NCBI GenBank assembly: GCA_030600625.1 | Contig: JAUVLS010000010.1 | Coordinates: 1 to 14,026 of the forward strand | DNA: 14,026 nt | DNA from: Bacteroidales bacterium | GTDB lineage: Bacteria; Bacteroidota; Bacteroidia; Bacteroidales; UBA12077 | Reading direction: 5' to 3' | In this document: positions 1-7,485 of the stretch, one piece after another | Layout: the number at the start of each line of letters is the position of its first letter | Position numbering within the stretch: the stretch's first letter is position 1 | Program-made: the position numbers and the translations under genes | Notes under the pieces: model-generated | What the model was told of the DNA's origin: nothing | Database searches by the model: none | The model's input: only the letters and a program-made list of their open reading frames with translations

Positions 1-1179
1 TATTGTAAAATTTATTTTATCAAGCACAGAAGTAGAATCCTTATCATAGGCAAAAACTACATCTTTAAACTCTATTTTGCTTTTAAATTTAGGAATTATG
101 ATAGCATCAGGTTTTTCAGTAATTTTATACTCATGCATTAAAATCGAATTTATACGATCTACAGATGCCATTCCTTTTATAATATTATAGTATCCATTTG
201 AAAATGATCGGGCAGGTCTGATAACTTGCGTAAAAACCGCCAAATAACCAATAAAAACCTGAGAAGACAAAGTACTTTCGGCACTTAAAACCATTTTTCC
301 CCCCACCCACATAATAATAAGAATCGAAATTGTCGAAATAATATCGCTTACCGGGTTAGCTAAGGTTCTTCTACGCCAAACTTTACTAAACAAATTACTA
401 TAAAATTGATTTATTTTTCTGAACCTATTTTCTACAAACCCCTCTGCATTAAAAGCTTTTACTATTTTAATTCCAGATAATGTTTCTTCGAGCATTCCTA
501 CCAAAGCTCCCATTTTTTGCTGGCCACGGATCGTTCTCTTCTTTAAAGTTTTACCTATTTGCCCAATAATCAAAGCCGAAAAAGGAAATATTAAAATTAC
601 AATTAATGTGAGCTTAACACTCATAAAAAATAATACATATAAAAAAACAATTATCAATATTGGGTCTTTAAAGAGCATCTCGAGCGATGAAATTATTGAA
701 ACTTCAATTTCTTTAACATCAATAATCATTTTTGAGATGATATTACCTCTCCTTTCATCTGAAAAATAGCTTAAATCAAAACTTAAGATTTTATTCATTA
801 ACTCATTTCTAACATCTTTAACCACACTAATACGAATATGTATAACAAGTGATTTGCTAATAAATAAAAAGATGTTTTTCAGAAGAGTAAATACAAAAAC
901 TATCAGAATAATAAATAATAATGCATGAATATGTCCTTTATCCGTAACTATTTTACCTAAAAAATAATTAAAGTTATGTTGGACAGCCTCTGCAGATAAC
1001 CCAAAAACAACAGGATTACTAACAAACTGTTGTGTTGAAAAAAGTAAACCCAGAAAGGGTATTACCATTGTAAAAGAAATAACTGAAAATACAGCAGCAA
1101 ATAAGTTTAAGATAACACTCAATAAAGCAATTATCCAATAAGGAACTAAATATTTTAATATTGACAAAAACTTTTTCAT
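1..1179 (-). CDS. ABC exporter, MsbA-like fused permease/ATPase (partial, C-terminus off the left edge)
   Basis: The frame is open from an ATG at 1179 to base 1, giving 393 residues with no stop. It matches the half-transporter layout of the ABCB/MsbA type, which exports lipids, drugs or peptides across the inner membrane using ATP. Hydrophobic stretches lie at about residues 11-48, 86-112, 170-208 and 280-318, as expected for the six-helix membrane domain. The cytoplasmic loop carries the family-like stretch LEETLSGIKIVKAFNAE at about 230-246. The ATPase domain begins near residue 369, with FAYD (tyrosine 378) as the likely A-loop. Walker A, the signature motif and Walker B would lie outside the window. 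The gene follows purB on the same strand and has its own -7 box at 1206-1213. The substrate cannot be read from this part. Confidence 0.9.
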   Translation of the reverse strand, partial: MKKFLSILKYLVPYWIIALLSVILNLFAAVFSVISFTMVIPFLGLLFSTQQFVSNPVVFGLSAEAVQHNFNYFLGKIVTDKGHIHALLFIILIVFVFTLLKNIFLFISKSLVIHIRISVVKDVRNELMNKILSFDLSYFSDERRGNIISKMIIDVKEIEVSIISSLEMLFKDPILIIVFLYVLFFMSVKLTLIVILIFPFSALIIGQIGKTLKKRTIRGQQKMGALVGMLEETLSGIKIVKAFNAEGFVENRFRKINQFYSNLFSKVWRRRTLANPVSDIISTISILIIMWVGGKMVLSAESTLSSQVFIGYLAVFTQVIRPARSFSNGYYNIIKGMASVDRINSILMHEYKITEKPDAIIIPKFKSKIEFKDVVFAYDKDSTSVLDKINFTI

Positions 1180-1205
1180 ACTACATTTACACCTTCGATT
1201 CAAAC

Positions 1206-1213
1206 CAAAGGTA
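1206..1213 (-). promoter_or_regulatory. Bacteroidetes-type -7 box upstream of the ABC exporter
   Basis: The minus strand reads TACCTTTG, an exact match to the Bacteroidetes -7 consensus TAnnTTTG, 26 bases before the exporter ATG. I see no TTTG at the usual -33 distance, so the call rests on the -7 box and its position in the short purB-exporter gap. Confidence 0.5.
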
Positions 1214-1244
1214 AAACAAATTAGGGTATTTTCTGAAAATCAAA

Positions 1245-2588
1245 TTAGATTCCTGTATAATTAAAAGGAGTAATTTCTTTCAACTCTTTCTTTAATTTAT
1301 CGGCAAGGTCTAAATTATCGATAAACTGATGAATACTTTCTTTTGTAATTTTGTCGCCAGTACGGGTTAAATCCTTCAAAGCTTCATAAGGATTTGGATA
1401 AGCTTCGCGACGCAATATAGTTTGAATAGCTTCGGCAACTACTGCCCAATTTTCTTCTAAATCTGCTTTTATTGCATCTTTGTTTACTATAACTTTATTT
1501 AAACCTTTAAGTAAAGATTTGAAAGCAATTATTGTATGTGAAACCGGTACTCCAATATTTCTTAAAACGGTTGAGTCTGTTAGGTCTCGTTGCAAACGAG
1601 AAATTGGCAACTTAGCCGATAAATGCTCATATAATGCATTTGCAATACCAAAATTCCCTTCAGCATTTTCAAAATCGATAGGATTAACTTTGTGTGGCAT
1701 TGCTGATGAACCAACTTCTCCTTTAACAACTTTTTGCTTGAAATAATTCATCGAAATATAAATCCAAAAATCACGTGTTAAATCAATAAGAATATTATTT
1801 ATTCTTTTCATAGCATCAAAAGTTGCAGCTAAGTTATCATAATGCTCTATCTGGGTTGTAGGTTGCGAGCGATGTAATTTTAATATATCATTCACAAAAT
1901 GATTCCCGAAATTGTTCCAGTCGATTTTAGGATATGCTACGTGGTGTGCATTAAAGTTTCCTGTTGCTCCGCCAAATTTTGCAGAATATGGAATAGTCTT
2001 TAATTGTTTAATTTGCTGTTCAAGTCTTTCAATAAATACCCTTATTTCTTTACATAATCGAGTGGGCGAAGCTGGTTGCCCGTGAGTACGAGCTAACATT
2101 GGAATCGATGCCCACTCCTGGACTAATGATTTCAATTTATCTATTAGTTCATTAAAAACAGGATAATATACTTCTTCTATGGCATCTCTTAACGAATATG
2201 GAGTAGCAGTATTATTAACATCTTGAGAGGTTAAACCAAAATGAATGAATTCTTTGTATTTTCCCAGCCCTAGTTCATCAAACTTTTCTTTTATAAAATA
2301 CTCAACAGCTTTTACATCATGATTTGTAACTTTCTCTATCTCTTTAATTTTACGTGCATCATCAGTATTAAAATCATCATAAATAATTCGTAAATCACAA
2401 TATAGTTTTTTATCAAAATTGGCTAACTGAGGCAGTGGTAATTCACATAAAGCAATAAAATATTCTATTTCAACCAGAACACGATACTTAATCAATCCAA
2501 ATTCAGAAAAATATTTTCCAAGTTCATCTACTTTATTTCTATAACGTCCGTCAACCGGAGAAATTGCTGTTAATGTAGTAATGCTCAT
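1245..2588 (-). CDS. purB: Adenylosuccinate lyase
   Basis: This cytoplasmic enzyme of the fumarase/aspartase superfamily releases fumarate twice in purine synthesis: from SAICAR to give AICAR, and from adenylosuccinate to give AMP. The 447-residue protein has the expected full length. It opens with TALTAISPVDGRY-type sequence (TLTAISPVDGRY at 5-16), carries FGLTSQDVNN at 117-126 and RTHGQPASPT at 167-176, and has the fumarate-lyase signature GSSAMPHKVNP at 293-303. By family knowledge, His169 is the likely catalytic acid and Ser294 or Ser295 in the flexible signature loop the likely base. The length and motif spacing resemble the E. coli-type PurB more than the shorter Bacillus-type. The start ATG at 2588 gives the conserved N-terminus. 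It is transcribed away from mqnA and precedes the ABC exporter. Confidence 0.97.
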   Translation of the reverse strand: MSITTLTAISPVDGRYRNKVDELGKYFSEFGLIKYRVLVEIEYFIALCELPLPQLANFDKKLYCDLRIIYDDFNTDDARKIKEIEKVTNHDVKAVEYFIKEKFDELGLGKYKEFIHFGLTSQDVNNTATPYSLRDAIEEVYYPVFNELIDKLKSLVQEWASIPMLARTHGQPASPTRLCKEIRVFIERLEQQIKQLKTIPYSAKFGGATGNFNAHHVAYPKIDWNNFGNHFVNDILKLHRSQPTTQIEHYDNLAATFDAMKRINNILIDLTRDFWIYISMNYFKQKVVKGEVGSSAMPHKVNPIDFENAEGNFGIANALYEHLSAKLPISRLQRDLTDSTVLRNIGVPVSHTIIAFKSLLKGLNKVIVNKDAIKADLEENWAVVAEAIQTILRREAYPNPYEALKDLTRTGDKITKESIHQFIDNLDLADKLKKELKEITPFNYTGI

Positions 2589-2691
2589 GATTGTATTTTT
2601 AAATAAATGTCGAAATTCTCAGTACAAATAAAATCAACTACAAAATAAACAAAAACAATTTACTTTACTATTATAATAATAAGAGCAATTG

Positions 2692-2699
2692 TATATTTG
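2692..2699 (+). promoter_or_regulatory. Bacteroidetes-type -7 box upstream of mqnA
   Basis: The plus strand reads TATATTTG, matching TAnnTTTG exactly, 20 bases before the mqnA ATG at 2720. A clear -33 TTTG is not visible; a TTTA lies near 2665. It sits in the 131-bp divergent gap between purB and mqnA. Confidence 0.5.
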
Positions 2700-2719
2700 T
2701 TATTCTTAATTATGCAAAG

Positions 2720-3478
2720 ATGACAAAAATAAAAATATCTGCTATTTCCTATACTAATGCTTTACCTTTTATTTATGGCATTGAAAATAGTAAAATTCTA
2801 AATCATATAGAACTCTCTGAAGATGTTCCTTCGGTTTGTGCACAAAAATTATTGGATAATAAAGTCGATTTGGGTTTAATTCCTGTTGCTGTAATTCCAA
2901 AACTTAATCATTCAGAGATTATTTCAGATTACTGCATTGGAGCATCCGGACCTGTTCGATCTGTTATTTTAGCATCGTTTAGGCCTTTAAATGAGGTAGA
3001 TACTATTTATCTCGATTATCATTCAAGATCGTCGGTTATGCTAACTCGAATTCTGGCGAAGAAATTCTGGAAAATAAATGTTAAATGGACAGATACCACT
3101 GAAGGTTTTGAAAATAGAATAAAAGAGAACGAGGCCGCTGTAATTATTGGAGATAAAGCATTAACGGCAGAAAAAAAATTCCCATTTATATATGATTTAG
3201 CCGAAGAATGGATTAAAAATACAGATTTACCATTTGTTTTTGCTACATGGGTTAGTAATCGTAATCTTGGAGAAAACTTTAAAAATGAATTTAATAATGC
3301 CCTGAAGTATGGTATAAATCATATTGATGAGATGATCAAAACATATGATTTCTCATATTTACCAAAACATATTGACCCAAAAGAATATCTTGAAAAAAAT
3401 ATTGATTATCAACTAGATGATAAAAAAAATAAAGGACTTAATTTATTTCTAAAATATGCTGATGAATTTGAAACCTGA
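2720..3478 (+). CDS. mqnA: Chorismate dehydratase MqnA (futalosine-pathway menaquinone synthesis)
   Basis: The 252-residue protein has the full length of the MqnA/MqnD family, which has a periplasmic-binding-protein-like two-lobe fold but acts in the cytoplasm. MqnA dehydrates chorismate to 3-[(1-carboxyvinyl)oxy]benzoate, the first step of the futalosine route to menaquinone. The N-terminal ISYTNALPFIYGI (residues 8-20) resembles the MqnA hallmark, a serine-tyrosine pair followed by Asn and a Pro-Phe turn. It is followed by DVPSVCAQKLLDNKVDLGLIPVA-like sequence at about 35-57 and a serine/arginine-rich SRSSVMLTRIL near 102-112. MqnD is the main alternative because the two are paralogues; the start motif and the length (shorter than many MqnD proteins) favour MqnA. 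It may be cotranscribed with the NfeD gene 70 bases downstream. Implication: this organism may make menaquinone without the MenF-MenE route. Confidence 0.87.
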   Translation: MTKIKISAISYTNALPFIYGIENSKILNHIELSEDVPSVCAQKLLDNKVDLGLIPVAVIPKLNHSEIISDYCIGASGPVRSVILASFRPLNEVDTIYLDYHSRSSVMLTRILAKKFWKINVKWTDTTEGFENRIKENEAAVIIGDKALTAEKKFPFIYDLAEEWIKNTDLPFVFATWVSNRNLGENFKNEFNNALKYGINHIDEMIKTYDFSYLPKHIDPKEYLEKNIDYQLDDKKNKGLNLFLKYADEFET

Positions 3479-3548
3479 AATTTGAAATTAAAATATAGTG
3501 CCTTAATGACTATTAAATAACTATCGAATGACTATAAAATATAAAAAC

Positions 3549-4976
3549 ATGAAAAAAATATTATCCCTATTCATTTTTGCAGCAATAATACTCAACAGTT
3601 CAATAATATTTGCACAAAATGATACTGTTCAAACCAATGATACAATAAAAACTATTGTTTTTGTTTTTGATATTAATAAAAATATAGAACCGGGTATGTG
3701 GCGACAAACCCAGAAAAGTTTTGAAGAAGCAAAAAAAATCAATGCCGATTATATTATAATTAATGTAAATACTTATGGTGGCATGGTAAATATGGCCGAT
3801 TCTATCCGAACTAAAATTTTAAACAGTCCGGTACCTGTATATGTTTTTATTGTAAATAATGCAGCATCGGCCGGTGCATTAATTTCAATTGCTGCCGATA
3901 GGATTTATATGAAAACCGGAGCCAAAATCGGATCAGCATCCGTTGTTGACCAAACAGGAAAAATAATGCCCGAAAAATACCAGTCGTACATGCGATCAAC
4001 AATGCGAGCCACGGCAGAAGCTCATGGAAAAGATACTATTATTAATGAAAATGGTGATACCATCGTAAAATGGAAGCGTGACCCTAAAATTGCCGAAGCA
4101 ATGGTTGACCCAAGAATATATATTGAAGGTGTTACAGATACAGGACAAATTATTGCTTTCACTGCAAATGAAGCCTTAGAAAACGGTTACTGCGAAGCTA
4201 TTGTCGGAGACATTAAAGAATTACTGGAACATGCCGAAATTGAGAACTATGAAATAAGTAAATATGAACCGACTAAAATGGAAAGCTTAATTGGATTTCT
4301 GGTTAGTCCTGCTATCCAGGGAATTTTAATTATGCTTATTGTTGGCGGAATTTACTTTGAGCTACAAAGTCCCGGAATAGGATTTCCACTTGGGGCTGCA
4401 GTTGTGGCTGCCATATTATATTTTGCTCCACTCTACCTTGAAGGCCTGGCCGAAAACTGGGAAATGGTAATTTTTGTTATAGGATTAATACTAATAATAC
4501 TTGAAATTTTTGTAATACCAGGCTTTGGTATTGCAGGAATAAGTGGAATAATTTTAGCTTTAACCGGACTTGTATTAAGTATGGTCGATAATATTATATT
4601 CGAATTTGAATTTCATACAGTAGAAGCAGTTACCACAATCCTTAAATCTTTTATGATTGTCTCTGTTTCTATATTATTTTCCTTTATTTTATCGCTATAT
4701 CTGAGTAAGAAAATGCTTACTTCCGAAACCTTTTCATGGATTGTTTTAAACTCAACACAAAAGAAAGAAGAAGGATTTGTTGGGGTTGAAAGCAGTCAAA
4801 AGGAATTGATTGGTAAAACAGGAATTGCATTTACAGATTTACGACCAAGTGGTAAAGTAGAAATTGCGGATGAAACGTATGATGCAAAATCTGAAATTGG
4901 ATATATTGAAAAAGGACAAAAAGTAAAAGTAATTGACTTTAAGTCCGGGCAATTATACGTAATGAAAGCTGAATAA
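3549..4976 (+). CDS. Long-form NfeD membrane protein with ClpP-class serine protease domain
   Basis: Counted from the ATG at 3549, the protein has 475 residues. MKKILSLFIFAAIILNSSIIFA is a clear signal peptide, so this start is preferred over the in-frame ATG at 3528, which adds seven charged residues before it. Residues about 35-225 form a ClpP/SppA-like domain: NTYGGMV at 74-80 resembles the oxyanion region, NNAASAGALIS at 103-113 holds the likely nucleophile Ser107, and EKYQSYMRS supplies a candidate general-base lysine, Lys143. About four membrane segments follow at roughly 253-270, 279-296, 305-345 and 365-386. Residues about 420-475 form the soluble OB-fold NfeD domain (GKTGIAFTDLRPSGKVEI onward). 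Family knowledge: such proteins (nodulation efficiency protein D, Pyrococcus 1510-N homologues) often partner with stomatin/SPFH proteins, sometimes as adjacent genes. No SPFH gene is present here; the next gene is a GNAT protein one base downstream. Confidence 0.9.
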   Translation: MKKILSLFIFAAIILNSSIIFAQNDTVQTNDTIKTIVFVFDINKNIEPGMWRQTQKSFEEAKKINADYIIINVNTYGGMVNMADSIRTKILNSPVPVYVFIVNNAASAGALISIAADRIYMKTGAKIGSASVVDQTGKIMPEKYQSYMRSTMRATAEAHGKDTIINENGDTIVKWKRDPKIAEAMVDPRIYIEGVTDTGQIIAFTANEALENGYCEAIVGDIKELLEHAEIENYEISKYEPTKMESLIGFLVSPAIQGILIMLIVGGIYFELQSPGIGFPLGAAVVAAILYFAPLYLEGLAENWEMVIFVIGLILIILEIFVIPGFGIAGISGIILALTGLVLSMVDNIIFEFEFHTVEAVTTILKSFMIVSVSILFSFILSLYLSKKMLTSETFSWIVLNSTQKKEEGFVGVESSQKELIGKTGIAFTDLRPSGKVEIADETYDAKSEIGYIEKGQKVKVIDFKSGQLYVMKAE

Positions 4977-4977
4977 A

Positions 4978-5412
4978 ATGGATAATTATATAATCCGTGA
5001 TTACAATAATGAAGATTTTGAGAAGCTAAACAAACTATGGCAGGAAACCGGATTAGGAGGATCCCAACGTGGTGATAATGCTCAAGTTATAGAACTTAGC
5101 ATTAATATAGGTGGCAAACTAATTTTACTTGAAAACACGAATACAAAAGAAATTTTTGGATCTTCATGGATGACATTCGATGGCAGACGAATTCATCTTC
5201 ATCATATTGGTGTTAAACCATCTTATCAAAATCAAGGATTTGGAAAACTACTTACAAAAGAATCATTGAAGTTTGCAAAAGAAAAAGCTTGTCAAATAAA
5301 GTTGGAAGTGCATCAAAACAATAAAAAAGCAATTGAGATTTACAAAAAGCTTGGATTTGCATTCTTAGGTGATTATGATGTATACATTATCAGAAACCTA
5401 AACTTGATATAG
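4978..5412 (+). CDS. GNAT-family N-acetyltransferase
   Basis: The 144-residue protein is a single GNAT domain, which transfers an acetyl group from acetyl-CoA to an amine. The acetyl-CoA pyrophosphate loop is visible as QNQGFGK at residues 84-90, directly after the beta-strand sequence HLHHIGVKP (73-81). The C-terminal KLEVHQNNKKAIEIYKKLGF (108-127) matches the usual beta5-alpha4 segment. The start is one base after the NfeD stop, so the two genes are almost certainly cotranscribed. The substrate is unknown: RimI-like protein acetylation, small-molecule detoxification and antibiotic modification cannot be separated from sequence alone. Residues 24-36 (a TGLGGSQRGD-type segment) look like the variable substrate-facing part. 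Confidence 0.9.
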   Translation: MDNYIIRDYNNEDFEKLNKLWQETGLGGSQRGDNAQVIELSINIGGKLILLENTNTKEIFGSSWMTFDGRRIHLHHIGVKPSYQNQGFGKLLTKESLKFAKEKACQIKLEVHQNNKKAIEIYKKLGFAFLGDYDVYIIRNLNLI

Positions 5413-5423
5413 CCAAAATAAAA

Positions 5424-5505
5424 CAGGAAAAGCTTGTGCTTATTGTACGGATTGTGCAGATTGTGCAGATTGTGCAGATTGAAATAACACATTTTGTTTT
5501 TCCTG
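5424..5505. repeat. 9-bp tandem repeat framed by an 8-bp inverted repeat
   Basis: Three exact, contiguous copies of attgtgcag (5451-5477) are preceded by a degenerate copy attgtacgg (5442-5450) and followed by a partial att. The array is framed by caggaaaa (5424-5431) and its complement ttttcctg (5498-5505), so the transcript could fold with the array in the loop. It begins 29 bases after the GNAT stop. One frame would read Cys-Ala-Asp repeats before a stop, but that frame has no start and is closed by a stop at 5405-5407, so coding is unlikely. It may act as a 3' end element of the nfeD-GNAT transcript, or be a slippage-prone minisatellite. Confidence 0.75.
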
Positions 5506-5658
5506 CTACTTTAAAACTTTTAATCCTTTCAGTCCTTGTATAAATTGTCTGAAAAAATCAACTTTGTTATTTTATTCATTATTCGTCTGAAAATAAAATA
5601 TCATTAACTTTTAATGTTAAATTTTATTAAATTCTATCTAAAGTTTTATTTAAATTTT
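5506..5658. other. AT-rich spacer with no recognised gene
   Basis: With the repeat to its left this makes a 280-bp gap between the GNAT gene and the start region of the HTH gene. It is very AT-rich, with many TTTTA-type runs and stops in all frames. I see no ORF, tRNA or riboswitch-like structure in it. The promoter of the HTH gene lies at its right edge. Confidence 0.6.
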
Positions 5659-5686
5659 TTTGTGCGAGTAATAATCTGTACTTTTA
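5659..5686 (+). promoter_or_regulatory. Candidate Bacteroidetes promoter for the small HTH gene
   Basis: TTTG (5659-5662) and TACTTTTA (5679-5686, seven of eight positions of TAnnTTTG) are 16 bases apart, slightly short of the usual spacing. Transcription would begin near 5691-5694, making the GTG at 5693 an unlikely start and leaving the ATG at 5720 with a short leader. Confidence 0.5.
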
Positions 5687-5719
5687 TAGTTCGTGTCTAA
5701 CCTTAAAAACCATACCGTT

Positions 5720-5974
5720 ATGACATTAACATTCAATGAGTTACGAAAAATCAAGAATCGATTACCTCATGGTGCAATTAGAAGAATTGCAAACAACTTA
5801 AACATGAATGAGGAAACTGTAAGGAATTATTTCGGAGGTACAAATTATCGCGAAGGTGAAACGATTGGGATCCATTATGAACAAGGTCCTGATGGAGGTA
5901 TTGTAACAATTGACGATACTACAATTTTAGATATTGCTATTAAAATGACCGAAGAAACACAATCTAAAAATTAA
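5720..5974 (+). CDS. Small helix-turn-helix DNA-binding protein (Bacteroidetes type)
   Basis: From the ATG at 5720 the protein has 84 residues. FNELRKIKNRLPHGAIRRIA followed by NNLNMNEETVRNYFGG (about residues 5-40) reads as a compact helix-turn-helix in which ARRIANNLNM is the first helix and NEETVRNYF the recognition helix. This resembles short LacI/XRE-like regulators of Bacteroidetes in which the HTH is followed by a brief helix. Here about 25 residues rich in Gly, Asp and Glu (YREGETIGIHYEQGPDGG) lie between the HTH and the final helix DTTILDIAIKMTEE. A GTG at 5693 would add nine residues, but it falls at the predicted transcription start, so the ATG is preferred. The gene is followed at once by a strong terminator and is probably monocistronic. 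Its DNA targets are unknown; autoregulation is possible. Confidence 0.8.
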   Translation: MTLTFNELRKIKNRLPHGAIRRIANNLNMNEETVRNYFGGTNYREGETIGIHYEQGPDGGIVTIDDTTILDIAIKMTEETQSKN

Positions 5975-5991
5975 GATTGAAAAAATTTCTT

Positions 5992-6029
5992 AAAAAAAGC
6001 AGTCCCGAAAATTTCGGGTCTGCTTTTTT
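5992..6029 (+). terminator. Strong intrinsic terminator between the HTH and HD-domain genes
   Basis: GCAG (5999-6002) pairs with CTGC (6020-6023), and cccgaaa (6004-6010) with tttcggg (6012-6018), with one T/T mismatch between the two blocks. Seven A's precede the stem and six T's follow it (6024-6029), so it could stop transcription from either side. It ends the HTH transcript. It lies inside the open frame upstream of the HD gene's ATG, which argues against any start before 6061. Confidence 0.9.
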
Positions 6030-6046
6030 AGGACTAGTCAACTTTG

Positions 6047-6054
6047 TATTTTTG
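6047..6054 (+). promoter_or_regulatory. Bacteroidetes -7 box directly before the HD-domain gene
   Basis: TATTTTTG matches TAnnTTTG exactly. Only six bases separate it from the ATG at 6061, so the predicted transcription start coincides with the start codon and the mRNA would be leaderless or nearly so. No good TTTG is visible at -33, because the upstream DNA is the terminator's T-run. Confidence 0.6.
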
Positions 6055-6060
6055 CCATCG

Positions 6061-6714
6061 ATGGAGATATTAAAGAATCATATACAATCAGCAGAAAAAA
6101 AATGGTTGGAGCAATTGTATAACTACTGTCAAAAAATATTTACTGATAAAAAGATACCTTCGCACAATCATACTCATCATTTAAGAGTTTGGGAATACAC
6201 TAAAGAAATTCTTTATGCAATAAACAATTCTTGTGAGATTAATTACAATTTGGTTGAATCTTGTTTAATAACTTCCTTATTTCATGACACCGGATTAACA
6301 AAGACATTAGATGAAAATCATGGATATGAAAGCAAAAATATTTGTGAAAATTATTTTAAAAACAATAATATAGAAATACCTGATAAATTTGAAGAAATAC
6401 TTGATGCCATTGAGAAACATGATGATAAAGATTATAAATTATACAATTATACTCCCAACTCAGTTTTATCAATTCTTTGCAACGCAGATGATTTAGATGC
6501 CTTTGGTAAAATCGGGGTAATTCGATATACTGAAATTTACTTGCTCAGAGGAATTAATCTTAACGAATTACCAAAATTGGTTATTAAAAACCTTGATAAA
6601 CGATTTGTAAATTTTGAAAAAACTTACAAAGGTTTCTTTGAGTTATATAATAAACATAAAAACCGCTATTTGACTACCAGGAAGTTTTTTGAAGAATTAC
6701 AAAAAGAATTTTGA
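6061..6714 (+). CDS. HD-domain metal-dependent phosphohydrolase
   Basis: From the ATG at 6061 the protein has 217 residues and a recognisable HD fold. The metal ligands appear in order: His39 or His40 in HNHTHHLRV, His75-Asp76 in LFHDTG, a further His87 in ENHGYESK, His120-Asp121 in EKHDDKD, and Asp143 or Asp144 in NADDLDAFG. HD proteins hydrolyse phosphomonoesters, nucleotides or cyclic dinucleotides using bound metal; the substrate here is not evident. The pattern resembles stand-alone YpgQ/YedJ-like HD proteins acting on nucleotides, more than GGDEF-linked or RelA enzymes. An upstream in-frame TTG at 5977 would add 28 residues but is separated from the gene by a terminator and its own promoter, so it is rejected. 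The gene converges on the PIN toxin gene 69 bases away. Confidence 0.88.
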   Translation: MEILKNHIQSAEKKWLEQLYNYCQKIFTDKKIPSHNHTHHLRVWEYTKEILYAINNSCEINYNLVESCLITSLFHDTGLTKTLDENHGYESKNICENYFKNNNIEIPDKFEEILDAIEKHDDKDYKLYNYTPNSVLSILCNADDLDAFGKIGVIRYTEIYLLRGINLNELPKLVIKNLDKRFVNFEKTYKGFFELYNKHKNRYLTTRKFFEELQKEF

Positions 6715-6783
6715 ATTCATTTCGGTTGCGGGTTTTTCGTCCTGTTTCAGTATTCCCCACATGCTTTAAGGCCTGCTGGCAAT

Positions 6784-7245
6784 TTATTTCTCATTGCTTC
6801 TTTTTAGAATTTCTTTTTCGATATTTTCTGAAACTCTAAACCCAACATTTTTTAATTTTTCTATATATGGTTTCAATTCATCAATTATTCCTAATTGTTT
6901 CGATTTAAATAAGACACCTAATGTTCCTGTTATATTGAAACCAAGTTTCTCGGCTTCTTTCCTTCCTTTAAGATCGTCAAGTATTAATAGAACATTCTCT
7001 AAATCCAAAGCTAAAGCTATTGCCGATGCTTCTCCTGAGTCTAATATTTGATCAAGTAATTGTTTATACTTCTCATTTTTAACTTTTTCAATTTTTATCC
7101 ATTTAGGAAGAGTATCCCCAAATTCATTGAGAATTTCTTCTGTAATATAAATTTCTTGGTATAATTCCTTCAAAATATTAATTGCTTCGATATTAGTCAA
7201 AGCAATTAAACAACTTGTATCTGCAATAACTATTCTCTCAGGCAT
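6784..7245 (-). CDS. PIN-domain protein, DUF3368 type (putative toxin nuclease)
   Basis: The 153-residue protein is one PIN domain. Family acidic residues are visible: Asp9 in IVIADTSCLI, Glu41 in TEEILNEF, Glu72 in DSGEASAIALA and Asp90-Asp91 in LILDDLKGRKEA. This is the set that binds magnesium or manganese in PIN ribonucleases. DUF3368 proteins are typically encoded with a UPF0175 partner, as here: its ATG overlaps the last eight bases of the upstream gene, implying translational coupling. The expected role is the toxin of a type II-like pair cleaving RNA, though DUF3368 toxicity is less well established than that of VapC. The acidic site is intact, so this copy looks functional. The 3' end lies in the left arm of a 12-bp inverted repeat that brackets the pair. 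Confidence 0.88.
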   Translation of the reverse strand: MPERIVIADTSCLIALTNIEAINILKELYQEIYITEEILNEFGDTLPKWIKIEKVKNEKYKQLLDQILDSGEASAIALALDLENVLLILDDLKGRKEAEKLGFNITGTLGVLFKSKQLGIIDELKPYIEKLKNVGFRVSENIEKEILKRSNEK

Positions 7246-7465
7246 TTGCTATATCTTTATCTAAATCAGATATTGATTGGCTAAAAAGAGAAACACCATA
7301 TTTGCCAAGTATTTCTATAAAAGCACGTTTTGATATTCCTGCCATTTCAGAAGCCTGGCCAGCAGAAACAAGTCCATCTTCATACATTTTAGATGCTACA
7401 TAAACTGAAAAATCAAAAGTTTTCATGTTTATATTTTCTGGTATGTTTAATATTATTTTATTCAT
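7238..7465 (-). CDS. UPF0175-family small protein (putative antitoxin of the PIN pair)
   Basis: From the ATG at 7465 the protein has 75 residues and matches UPF0175: an N-terminal beta strand MNKIILNIPENI, then VYVASKMYEDGLVSAGQASEMAGISKRAFIEILGKYGVSLF at 21-61, and a C-terminal acidic tail DLDKDIANA. The middle part is helix-turn-helix-like (GQASEMAGISKRAFIEIL) and suggests DNA binding. The longer open frame to 7510 (a non-ATG start) is rejected because its first codons would lie upstream of the predicted promoter, and the family N-terminus begins at 7465. It overlaps the PIN gene by eight bases. The expected role is to neutralise the PIN partner and repress their shared promoter. Confidence 0.87.
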   Translation of the reverse strand: MNKIILNIPENINMKTFDFSVYVASKMYEDGLVSAGQASEMAGISKRAFIEILGKYGVSLFSQSISDLDKDIANA

Positions 7466-7485
7466 TTCACAAATTTTAATTAATA

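Noticed and set aside
1480..1746. Plus-strand open frame of 88 codons inside purB.
   Set aside because: It is antisense to the strongly conserved purB coding sequence and resembles no family I know. The same holds for plus-strand frames at 6794-7051, 9486-9821, 9818-10006 and 13418-13603.
5405..5483. A frame reading Cys-Ala-Asp repeats through the 9-bp tandem array.
   Set aside because: It has no start codon, is closed by a stop at 5405-5407, and does not share a frame with the GNAT gene. It would need a frameshift to be translated.
5977..6060. N-terminal extension of the HD protein from a TTG codon.
   Set aside because: The extension is encoded by a terminator hairpin and a promoter, and the HD gene has a good ATG at 6061.
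6715..6783. Possible shared terminator between the convergent HD and PIN genes.
   Set aside because: I found no stem of convincing length followed by a U-run on either strand in this gap.
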